NCBI GenBank assembly: GCA_018695965.1
Contig: JABHQB010000082.1
Location: 1 to 18,146 of the forward strand
Direction of reading: 5' to 3'
From: Flavobacteriales bacterium
Lineage (GTDB): Bacteria > Bacteroidota > Bacteroidia > Flavobacteriales > BACL11
Length of the DNA: 18,146 nucleotides
The translations under genes and the position numbers were made by a program. This document shows positions 1 to 7,446 of the stretch, piece after piece (the first letter of the stretch is position 1; the number at the start of each line of letters is the position of its first letter). The notes under the pieces are model-generated. The model was not told where the DNA came from, did no database searches, and worked only from the letters and a program-made list of their open reading frames with translations.

Positions 1-42
1 ATCATCAGGATGAGCTCCAAATGCTAAAATATCTAACTTCAT
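1..42 (-). CDS. bshB1: Bacillithiol biosynthesis deacetylase BshB1 (N-terminal fragment)
   Basis: Only the first 14 codons are in the window; the gene continues past the left edge. They read MKLDILAFGAHPDD, which carries the AHPDD zinc-binding motif (His and Asp ligands) of the PIG-L/LmbE deacetylase family. The N-terminus MKLDILAFGAHPDD matches what I know of Bacteroidota BshB1. In bacillithiol synthesis this enzyme removes the acetyl group from GlcNAc-malate to give GlcN-malate. The start codon overlaps the stop codon of ccsBA in an ATGA arrangement, so the two genes are probably translated from one message. With so few residues, another PIG-L family deacetylase cannot be fully excluded. 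Confidence 0.75.
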   Translation of the reverse strand, partial: MKLDILAFGAHPDD

Positions 43-3000
43 TTTTTGTTGTTATTTAGTTTAGCTAAAATAGCAATAATAATAACTATTAAAACTGAAA
101 CCCAGACAGACATTGGAATACTAACTTTATCTCCTGCTGCGTAAGAGTGTAATCCAGATAACAAATAATTTACTCCAAAATAGGTCATCAAAACGCTATA
201 AACCCCTATAACAGAAGCTAAATTAAATGTATACTTTCCTTGAAGACCCGGAACAAATCTCATGTGTAGTATAAAAGCGTAAACTAAAATACTTACAAGT
301 GCCCACGTTTCTTTAGGATCCCAACCCCAATATCTACCCCATGATTCGTTAGCCCAAACACCTCCTAAGAATGTGCCAATTGTAAGCATAAACAAACCTA
401 TTATAAGAGTTTTTTCATTAATAATAGTTAGTTCTGAAATTTTCGAGTTAATTATTTCTTTATTCTTATTAGATTTAAATATCATTAGAATTAAAGATAA
501 CAATCCTAAGAACCCCCCCATAATTAAGAATCCATATGATGATACAATTACAGAAACATGAATCATGAGCCAATATGAATTTAATACAGGAACAACATTT
601 GTTATAGTTGGATCTAAATAACTTATCCAGGTAAAGAGTAATAACATTGAAGAAACTAAAGTTGTAGCAGATAAAGTTAAATCAGATTTTCTGCTAAATA
701 TTAACCCCGCTAACATGGTTGCCCATACTGTATAAATCATTGCCTCATAACCATTAGTCCAAGGTGCATGATTCGAAATAATCCATCTAGCAATAAGTCC
801 TAGAGTATGAATAAAAATACCTGAAATAATTATCCATTTAATAATTCTAATACTCTTATTGATCCACTTATTATTATAGAACATCTGAAAGATAAGTAAA
901 ATAAGAGATATTAATCCACTAAAGAAATAAAAGTAAAATAATTTATGAAATACATTTAATTTATTATATATAATTTCCAAATCTAATTTCCATTTTGAAG
1001 GGATTAGATCACCCCCATTATCTATTTGATATTCCTGTAAAAAACTTAGAATACTATCTGCTGTTTGGCAATCATTTTCTTTGTACGATAATTTTAAATA
1101 ATGAATATAAAGTTTGACAAAATCAGGAGAATGTTTAGAAAAATCATTTTGTATTTCTGAAGGGAATTCTGAAACAATTTTAAATATCTGATCTTGAGTT
1201 TTATTATGAAATATTAATTCATTTAATTTCTTAAAATTATTTGTATCTAATTCTAATCTTTTCTTCCATTTTTTATTTCCTTCTACTGGAAATATAGTTA
1301 ATGATGAATTTTCTATTTGTGTTGATTTTAAAGAATAGAAAATATTTATACGTTCCCATAATTTCAGGAGTTCTTTTTCCCTCTTACTTCTCTCTGATTC
1401 TGCTTTGTTAAAAGCAGATGATGTTTCCTCATAATATACATACCTATCATCATTACTCAATAATGAATTAAAAGAGACTAAATCATCTTCAGAATTTAAT
1501 TCTGTAAGAATTTGCTCGTTTTGAATCTTCAACAAAGGAATATTAGACCAAATTTCAGGATAACAAATTATCCCTAATAATACTTGTGATGGTGTTTGAT
1601 TGTATATTTTTTCAGACCTAGAAATCTTTCTTATAATCTCTGATGAGAAAGTTGACATAGGTTTTGTTCTTCCATCATGCTGTATTAATAATCTCTCAAA
1701 TTTTTCAGAATGACCTTCATTGATCTTATATTTTTCTATCGAGTCCAGATAATTATGATTAGATTGAGAAAAACTACTAAACGAGAACAGGGAGAATAGA
1801 ATAATTAATGTTGATTTTGTAAGTTTATTTAATTTCTTAGACAGAGCATTAAACCTAGTCTTCTTAAAGACAAAACTTAAAATCATACCGAGCAACATTA
1901 ATGAGTATCCTACATAAGTAATCAAAGTCCCCCACCAATCATGATTAACAGAAAGTCCAGTCCATTGAGGATTTTTAGTTTCTGTATCAATATTAGATTG
2001 ATAAAATCTAAAACCTCTGTAATTCAAGATATTATTCATAAATATTCTAAAAGGAAATATATTATCTCCATCAATAACTGTTACTTGTGAAGCATAAGAA
2101 GATGGGTTTTCGCTTCCTGGATACTTATCTACCTCCGCACTATCTAGTCTTACACTAAAAGGTAATGTGTAATATTTAGGACCATAAGAAAGTGTAAAAT
2201 ATAAATCTTCTAATTTGAACTTGGTAAAACTTGGAGGAATTCCTTTCCTTCCTCTAAGGTTTACTTTCTTTGTTTTATTACCAACTTTTACTTCTAATGA
2301 TAACTCATCTATTGTTCTGTTAGGATTGTTACCAGAATTGTCCATATTGTCTGACATAGAATAACTAACGGTATCTTGATTGTAACAAAAATCTCCAAAC
2401 ATATATTTATTACCATTTATATCTAGTAAGGACATTTTCTTGATCTCAAATTCAGTTCCACTCATAAAAATTACTGGCTCACCAGTTGGAGGCATAGTAG
2501 ACACAGAGATGTTATAATCAGAAACACAGCTAACTCTATCGTTTTCAACAATAAAATTTACTGAAGAACGCTGTATATTGTTTACTGTAAAGTTGACATC
2601 TTTAAATCTTACTTCTTTTTCGAAAAGAATATCTTTGTGTAGAAACTCATTTACAGAGAGATCTGTTCCTTTCTTTTCTGAATTAGAGGAAGAAGATAAG
2701 GTTATTCCTGATATCTCTTTAGAAACCGAATCTTTTAGGTTAGTCTTAAAATCAGAGTAAGATATAGAGAAATTGTTTTTCAAATCAGAATTAGAAACTG
2801 AAAAATAATTAGAAAATAAATTTTTCAAAATTGGAGTATGGTCAAACTTCTTTGTAATTCCTGATAAGTACATGTTTTTGTCTAATGAATATTGATTATC
2901 TTTATCATGTACTTTAATCTGAAGGAATACACCATCAGATATAAATGTATTTTTACTTTCTCCTTTATTTATTTGCATCATCCCTTCATATCCAGTATAC

Positions 3001-3290
3001 CTTGTAATTGCCGCACCTAAAAGAATTAAAATAAAAGATAAATGAAAGGTAAGTATCGCTAACTTCTCTTTCCTGAAAACTTTGTGCTTAATCATGTTTA
3101 GAATTAAACTTATTCCAAGAATAATTAGTAAAATCTCAAACCACCAGGTATTATAAATTAAAGCCTTAGCAGAATCTGTTCCAAAATCATTTTCAATAAA
3201 AGTTGCGTATCCAATTGAAAATGCAAAAATCAGTAATAATAACACTACAAATTTCATGGAAGAAAAGAATTTAATAAATCTATCTATCAT
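39..3290 (-). CDS. ccsBA: Fused cytochrome c biogenesis protein CcsBA (ResB-CcsA)
   Basis: This 1083-residue protein is the membrane-bound System II machine that carries heme to the periplasmic side and attaches it to CXXCH sites of c-type cytochromes. The N-terminal ResB/CcsB half has membrane segments near residues 13-31, 49-66 and 78-96 and a large periplasmic domain to about 450. A further segment lies at 455-475, and another hydrophobic stretch at about 494-508 precedes a long soluble insert (about 510-780). The C-terminal CcsA half has many membrane segments and the WWD heme-handling motif at 979-998. All four expected heme-ligand histidines can be assigned: H83 and H911 in the membrane, H841 (NHAPW) and H1047 (LHSYA) on the periplasmic side. 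The fusion with a long central insert is the form I associate with Bacteroidota. It overlaps bshB1 by four bases and is divergent from the DUF2520 gene. Confidence 0.95.
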   Translation of the reverse strand: MIDRFIKFFSSMKFVVLLLLIFAFSIGYATFIENDFGTDSAKALIYNTWWFEILLIILGISLILNMIKHKVFRKEKLAILTFHLSFILILLGAAITRYTGYEGMMQINKGESKNTFISDGVFLQIKVHDKDNQYSLDKNMYLSGITKKFDHTPILKNLFSNYFSVSNSDLKNNFSISYSDFKTNLKDSVSKEISGITLSSSSNSEKKGTDLSVNEFLHKDILFEKEVRFKDVNFTVNNIQRSSVNFIVENDRVSCVSDYNISVSTMPPTGEPVIFMSGTEFEIKKMSLLDINGNKYMFGDFCYNQDTVSYSMSDNMDNSGNNPNRTIDELSLEVKVGNKTKKVNLRGRKGIPPSFTKFKLEDLYFTLSYGPKYYTLPFSVRLDSAEVDKYPGSENPSSYASQVTVIDGDNIFPFRIFMNNILNYRGFRFYQSNIDTETKNPQWTGLSVNHDWWGTLITYVGYSLMLLGMILSFVFKKTRFNALSKKLNKLTKSTLIILFSLFSFSSFSQSNHNYLDSIEKYKINEGHSEKFERLLIQHDGRTKPMSTFSSEIIRKISRSEKIYNQTPSQVLLGIICYPEIWSNIPLLKIQNEQILTELNSEDDLVSFNSLLSNDDRYVYYEETSSAFNKAESERSKREKELLKLWERINIFYSLKSTQIENSSLTIFPVEGNKKWKKRLELDTNNFKKLNELIFHNKTQDQIFKIVSEFPSEIQNDFSKHSPDFVKLYIHYLKLSYKENDCQTADSILSFLQEYQIDNGGDLIPSKWKLDLEIIYNKLNVFHKLFYFYFFSGLISLILLIFQMFYNNKWINKSIRIIKWIIISGIFIHTLGLIARWIISNHAPWTNGYEAMIYTVWATMLAGLIFSRKSDLTLSATTLVSSMLLLFTWISYLDPTITNVVPVLNSYWLMIHVSVIVSSYGFLIMGGFLGLLSLILMIFKSNKNKEIINSKISELTIINEKTLIIGLFMLTIGTFLGGVWANESWGRYWGWDPKETWALVSILVYAFILHMRFVPGLQGKYTFNLASVIGVYSVLMTYFGVNYLLSGLHSYAAGDKVSIPMSVWVSVLIVIIIAILAKLNNNKK

Positions 3291-3306
3291 AGTTATTTTG
3301 TTTGTG

Positions 3307-3314
3307 CAAAATTA
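3307..3314 (-). promoter_or_regulatory. Candidate -7 box for ccsBA
   Basis: Read on the minus strand this is TAATTTTG, an exact match to the Bacteroidota -7 consensus TAnnTTTG. It lies 16 bases upstream of the ccsBA start codon, implying a very short leader. No convincing -33 TTTG is present at the usual spacing. It directly abuts the mirror-image box for the opposite gene. Confidence 0.45.
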
Positions 3315-3322
3315 TAACTTTG
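3315..3322 (+). promoter_or_regulatory. Candidate -7 box for the DUF2520 gene
   Basis: TAACTTTG matches TAnnTTTG exactly and lies 38 bases upstream of the preferred TTG start at 3361. A -33 element is not clear; TTTG occurs at 3297-3300 and 3301-3304, which is closer than usual. Together with the minus-strand box it forms the near-palindrome CAAAATTATAACTTTG. Confidence 0.45.
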
Positions 3323-3360
3323 TTTTTGATAAATTAATAAAAACATTAATATTATATATC

Positions 3361-4125
3361 TTGAAAATTACTTTTATTGGAAGTGGAAATTTAGCTTGGT
3401 ATTTATCAGATACTTTACAAGAAAATGGTCATGAAATAGTTGAAATATGGAGTAGATCTGAAAGAAACGCAAGATTATTAGCTTCAAAATTGAATTGTAA
3501 TATTATTTCACGTTTAAATGATTTAGATAATACAGATCTAATCATCATATCTGTAAAAGATGATGTTATCGTAGAAGTATTAAACAAAATTAAAGTATCT
3601 AACGCTCCAATAGTACATACTTCTGGAAGTGTTGGAGCAGATGTTTTTAAGAATAGAGAAAATTTTGGAGTGTTCTACCCTATTCAGAGTTTCAATAAAA
3701 ATATTGACATTAATTTTAATGAGACACCTATTTGCATTGAAGCAAATAATTCTGAATTAGAAAAAAAACTAATAATTCTTGCAAAGTCAATCTCTAACTC
3801 TGTACATCTTTTAAACTCCAAACAAAGAGAACAATTACATATTGCAGCTGTTTTTTCATCAAATTTTACAAATCATATGATGTCAATTTCAGAAGAAATA
3901 TTAAACTCAAATAAAATGAGTTTTGATTTATTAAAACCACTCATCAAAAATACTTTTGAAAAGATTAAGAATAATCCTCCAAAAGATGTGCAAACTGGAC
4001 CAGCAATAAGAGAAGATTATTTAATTATTAAAAAACATCTGGAATCACTTGAAGAATATGATGATTTGAAAACAATTTACTCCAAGATTTCTAATCATAT
4101 TATTAGTAATAATTTTAATGAATAG
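3361..4125 (+). CDS. Rossmann-like and DUF2520 domain-containing protein
   Basis: This is a predicted NAD(P)-binding protein of about 254 residues whose substrate is unknown. From the preferred start it opens with a beta strand and the dinucleotide-binding loop GSGNLAW (residues 7-13), followed by a Rossmann half. Family-type motifs are HTSGS (86-90), FYPIQSF (105-111), HIAAVFSSNF (160-169) and QTGPAIRED (211-219); the C-terminal helical half is DUF2520. An upstream ATG at 3256 is in frame, but the 35 extra residues would cover the divergent promoter and the 5' end of ccsBA and would place a hydrophobic leader before the first Rossmann strand. I therefore prefer the TTG at 3361, which puts the GxGN loop seven residues in, as is normal for the fold. 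The fold resembles F420-dependent NADP reductase and pyrroline-5-carboxylate reductase, but nothing here shows which reaction it performs. Confidence 0.85.
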   Translation: MKITFIGSGNLAWYLSDTLQENGHEIVEIWSRSERNARLLASKLNCNIISRLNDLDNTDLIIISVKDDVIVEVLNKIKVSNAPIVHTSGSVGADVFKNRENFGVFYPIQSFNKNIDINFNETPICIEANNSELEKKLIILAKSISNSVHLLNSKQREQLHIAAVFSSNFTNHMMSISEEILNSNKMSFDLLKPLIKNTFEKIKNNPPKDVQTGPAIREDYLIIKKHLESLEEYDDLKTIYSKISNHIISNNFNE

Positions 4126-4243
4126 ATTTTTTTATTTCTTAAAATTAATAAGGATAAATAACTTATTACTAATTGCTTTAATACAAGTATTATTCAAAAA
4201 GATTAGACTTTTCAAATATTTATATAATTTCCTTTTCCTTTTG

Positions 4244-4251
4244 TATATTTG
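4244..4251 (+). promoter_or_regulatory. Candidate -7 box for the capsule export unit
   Basis: TATATTTG matches TAnnTTTG and ends 18 bases before the ATG at 4270. It lies in a 144-base gap (4126-4269) that otherwise holds a T-run at 4127-4133 and an AT-only inverted repeat (TAATAAG at 4146-4152, CTTATTA at 4162-4168). A -33 element is not evident. An in-frame TTG at 4249 falls inside this box, which argues against that codon being the start. Confidence 0.5.
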
Positions 4252-4269
4252 CTAATTATTAAAAACCTT

Positions 4270-5046
4270 ATGAAAAAATATAATTTATATAATTTTATAT
4301 TCATTTTTATTCTTAGTATTACTTTTTCTTGTACTCCAATGAAAAAAATAACTTACCTTAATGATGGTGTAGAAAGTGAATGGGATTTAGGAACTACTCC
4401 TTCTAAACATTCTTTAGAAGTAGGAGATATCCTTGTTGTAAAAGTATTAAGTCTTGATGAAGAAACAACTAATTTTTTTAATGTTGAAAATAATGTAAAT
4501 TCAGCAAATTCAGGTATAACCTCTGCAAATATTTATCTAAATGGTTTTACTGTAAATCAGGACGGAATTATTGAAATACCATATATTGGAGAAGTGTATG
4601 TTCTGAACCAAACTATAGATCAAGCAAAAAAATCAATAGAAGAGAAAGTTGATGTGTATTTTAAAGAATATACAGTGATTTGTAAATTAGGGAACTTTAA
4701 TATTACCGTACTTGGTGAAATTTATAGACCAAATACCTTCCCTATTTACAAAGATAATATATCAATTTTTGAGGCAATAGCTCTTTCTGGAGGCATTACA
4801 GATTATGGAGATCTCACAAAAGTAAAACTTATTAGAAACTTAAACAAAAAGAAATCAGTGCATCAACTAGATTTAACTAAAAAAGATATAATTAATTCTG
4901 AATTTTACTACCTTAGAAATAATGATTTAGTTTATGTAGAACCTTTAAAATACAGAGGTTTTAGAAAATCTCAATCTCAAATGTTACTTTCAGCTATAAC
5001 TACAGTTGCAGTAGTTGTAAATGTCTATTTAAAATTTACTGAATAA
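4270..5046 (+). CDS. wza: Polysaccharide biosynthesis/export lipoprotein (Wza family)
   Basis: This outer-membrane export protein of 258 residues forms the exit channel for surface polysaccharide and works with the Wzc-type protein encoded next. It begins with a lipoprotein signal: a basic MKK start, a hydrophobic run (about residues 6-19) and a lipidation cysteine at C21 in TFSC, a loose lipobox of the kind accepted in Bacteroidota. The Poly_export domain spans about 48-133, beginning SLEVGDILVVKV, and an SLBB-type domain follows at about 143-190 (VLGEIYRPNTFP, EAIALSGG). A hydrophobic C-terminal helix (about 238-255) would cross the outer membrane, as in Wza. I chose ATG 4270 over the in-frame TTG at 4249 because the latter lies in the -7 box and would spoil the signal peptide. 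Only three bases separate it from wzc. Assignment is to family; the exported polymer is unknown. Confidence 0.9.
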   Translation: MKKYNLYNFIFIFILSITFSCTPMKKITYLNDGVESEWDLGTTPSKHSLEVGDILVVKVLSLDEETTNFFNVENNVNSANSGITSANIYLNGFTVNQDGIIEIPYIGEVYVLNQTIDQAKKSIEEKVDVYFKEYTVICKLGNFNITVLGEIYRPNTFPIYKDNISIFEAIALSGGITDYGDLTKVKLIRNLNKKKSVHQLDLTKKDIINSEFYYLRNNDLVYVEPLKYRGFRKSQSQMLLSAITTVAVVVNVYLKFTE

Positions 5047-5049
5047 AAA

Positions 5050-7443
5050 ATGTCTGAATTAGAAAACATCTCCGATTCTTCTGAAAGAAAGATTGATATT
5101 AAGGAGCTAATAAGAAAATTTACAGGATATTGGTACTACTTTTTGATTTCTGTTTTGATTTGCTTATTTCTTGCTTTTTTATATAATAGATATAATAGAA
5201 ACATCTATAAAGTTTATACATATATTCTAATAGAGGATGAAAAAAATCAGGCTGATGAAGTTTTTGAACTTGAGGATATGTTTGGTAATAATGCTAATTT
5301 AGAAAACCAAAAAGCTATTCTGAAATCACACACATTAGCAAAAAAAACCATTCAAGAAATGGATATTCAGGTCTCCTGTTTTCAATATGGAAAAATAAAA
5401 AAAGTCAATCTTTATAAGAAAAGTCCCTTTTATGTTTATTTTGATGAAAACTACAATCAACTATCTGGAGTAGAATTTTTTATTAATTTAAAAAACAAAG
5501 AAGAGTTTGAACTTGAATACAAGTGTGAAAATAAGAATATATACAATATAAAAACCAACAAAAAAACTAACAAAAAAATATCTGATAATTATCGAAAAAG
5601 TCACAAATTTAATGAATGGATTGATACTGATTTTATGAGGTTGAAAATTGTAAAAGACACAAGTGTGTTTAATTATTTAGATATAAATAATATTAATGAA
5701 TACTCTTTTATCCTTCATTCCCTAGATAAATTAGCTGCTAACTATGTTCAAAATTTAAAAGTATCTCCTCTTAGTAAAGAAAGTACTGTATTGGAACTAA
5801 GAATGGATGGATATACAAGAAATAAGAATGTTGATTACTTAAATACTTTATCCAAATTATATTTAGAGGATGAATTAGCAGATAAGAATGAATTTGCTAC
5901 ACATACTCTATTATATATAGAAGGAGAATTAAGTGAAGCTGAAGACACTCTTGTTATGTTTGAGAACCAATTAAAAGAATTTAAGCAGAATAACCTTGAA
6001 CTAGACATAGCCACTAAAGACTTTGGGACTTTTAAACAGAAACTAGATGTAGAAGAAAAGTATCAGAAAATAAGAGATCAATTAAGATATTATAACTCTT
6101 TATTAAATTATGTTAAATCTGACTATATTGAAAAAGAGACAAATGAAAAAACACATACATTATCTCCAACCTCAATTGGAATATTAAATCCAGAATTAAA
6201 TGCATTAATAATTAAATTAATGGAATTAAATTCTAAAAAGAAAGGACTGGAGCTTTCTATTGAAAAAGGTCATCCAAAATATCAAGCTATACTTTCTGAT
6301 ATTTCCTTCACAAAACAAAGTATTATTGAAAATGTTACAAATTTAATATCAAGCACAAAAACTATTGAAAAAGATCTTAAATCAAGGATTTTGACAACTG
6401 ACAATCAAATAGAGAAACTTCCAGAAGCTGAACAGGAATTATGGAAGATCACAAGAAATATAGATCATTATAAAACCTTTGTAAATTATTTAACTGATAA
6501 AAAATTAAATACTAATATTCTAATAGAAGGAACAACATCAGATCATAAAATTATTGATTCAGCTATGGGGCCTGAAATCCCTCTTTCACCTAACAGAAAA
6601 CTCAATTTACTCTTTGCTCTTATTCTAGGAGTTGGTATACCTGTAATTATTATCTCATTAAGAGACTTCTTAAATGAAACAATATTAAGCAAATCTGACT
6701 TAACTAAGATTACTAACATTCCAATTATTGGATTAATTGGAAACTCAGACAAATCTAATAATTTAGTAGTATTAGATAATCCAAAATCAGTGATTTCTGA
6801 GTCCTTCAGATCTTTAAGAACTAATATTCAATACTTATCTTCTGAAATTGAAAACAAAGTTGTTACAATCACTTCTTCTGTTGGTTCAGAGGGGAAAACA
6901 TTTTGCACAAGTAATCTAGCTATAATCATGGCTGCCGCTGGGTACAAAACAATATTAATTGGAGCAGACTTAAGAAAACCAAAAACTCATGAAGTCTTTA
7001 ATGTAGATAATTCTTTAGGGCTAAGTTCATATCTAATAAATAAAAGCACATTGTCTGAGATTGTACATAAAACAGATGCTGAAAAATTAAGAGTAATACC
7101 TTCAGGTCCTATACCTCCAAACCCGTCAGAATTATTAAATAGCGATAGAATGAAGAAATTAATTGAGGAATTAAAGAAAACATATGATTATATTATACTA
7201 GACACTCCTCCTTGCGGATTAGTTACAGACAGTGTTATTACAATGAAGATGTCGAACATAAACCTGTATATTGTTCGTCATAACTATACGAAGGAAAATA
7301 TGTTAAATATAATTAATGATTTGCATAATTCAGAACAAGTGAAAAATATAAATATTATTATTAATGATTATATTGTTTCATCTTCTTCATATGGTTACGG
7401 ATACGGATATGGATATGGTAACGGATATGGATATTACGAATAA
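5050..7443 (+). CDS. wzc: Polysaccharide co-polymerase / tyrosine autokinase (Wzz-Wzc type)
   Basis: This 797-residue inner-membrane protein controls chain length and export of surface polysaccharide through cycles of tyrosine phosphorylation. The order is a first membrane segment (about 28-46), a large periplasmic Wzz/GNVR region with coiled-coil stretches (about 290-345 and 385-470), the proline-rich PLSPNRK (511-517), a second membrane segment (518-537) and a cytoplasmic BY-kinase domain. Kinase landmarks are ESFRSLRTN (584-592), Walker A GSEGKT (612-617), Walker A' LIGADLRKP (636-644) and Walker B ILDTPP (716-721). The A' motif has Gly where enterobacterial kinases have Asp, which I believe is common in Bacteroidota. 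The tail is a cluster of eight tyrosines in alternating Tyr-Gly (781-796), the expected autophosphorylation site. It is one fused polypeptide, as in Proteobacteria, not split as in Firmicutes. No glycosyltransferase, flippase or polymerase gene is nearby. Confidence 0.93.
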   Translation: MSELENISDSSERKIDIKELIRKFTGYWYYFLISVLICLFLAFLYNRYNRNIYKVYTYILIEDEKNQADEVFELEDMFGNNANLENQKAILKSHTLAKKTIQEMDIQVSCFQYGKIKKVNLYKKSPFYVYFDENYNQLSGVEFFINLKNKEEFELEYKCENKNIYNIKTNKKTNKKISDNYRKSHKFNEWIDTDFMRLKIVKDTSVFNYLDINNINEYSFILHSLDKLAANYVQNLKVSPLSKESTVLELRMDGYTRNKNVDYLNTLSKLYLEDELADKNEFATHTLLYIEGELSEAEDTLVMFENQLKEFKQNNLELDIATKDFGTFKQKLDVEEKYQKIRDQLRYYNSLLNYVKSDYIEKETNEKTHTLSPTSIGILNPELNALIIKLMELNSKKKGLELSIEKGHPKYQAILSDISFTKQSIIENVTNLISSTKTIEKDLKSRILTTDNQIEKLPEAEQELWKITRNIDHYKTFVNYLTDKKLNTNILIEGTTSDHKIIDSAMGPEIPLSPNRKLNLLFALILGVGIPVIIISLRDFLNETILSKSDLTKITNIPIIGLIGNSDKSNNLVVLDNPKSVISESFRSLRTNIQYLSSEIENKVVTITSSVGSEGKTFCTSNLAIIMAAAGYKTILIGADLRKPKTHEVFNVDNSLGLSSYLINKSTLSEIVHKTDAEKLRVIPSGPIPPNPSELLNSDRMKKLIEELKKTYDYIILDTPPCGLVTDSVITMKMSNINLYIVRHNYTKENMLNIINDLHNSEQVKNINIIINDYIVSSSSYGYGYGYGYGNGYGYYE
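7390..7437 (+). repeat. Six-base tandem repeat encoding the Tyr-Gly tail of Wzc
   Basis: About eight imperfect copies of a six-base unit (TAY GGN, mostly TATGGA or TACGGA) encode alternating Tyr-Gly, broken once by Asn-Gly and ending in Tyr-Tyr. Gain or loss of one unit would keep the reading frame and change the number of phosphorylatable tyrosines. The repeat ends one codon before the stop codon. Confidence 0.85.
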
Positions 7444-7446
7444 TAA

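Noticed and set aside
4099..4140. AT-only palindrome ATTATTAGTAATAAT at the end of the DUF2520 gene followed by a T-run at 4127-4133
   Set aside because: The stem would have no GC pair, the only central loop base is one nucleotide before re-pairing, and 13 bases separate it from the T-run. Such symmetry is common by chance at this base composition.
4146..4168. Inverted repeat TAATAAG/CTTATTA with a nine-base loop upstream of wza
   Set aside because: Seven weak pairs with one GC pair and no T-run after it. It is not convincing as a terminator or operator without conservation data.
4249..4269. In-frame TTG as a start for the Wza-family protein
   Set aside because: It lies inside the candidate -7 box and adds residues before the basic MKK of the lipoprotein signal; ATG 4270 gives a normal signal peptide.
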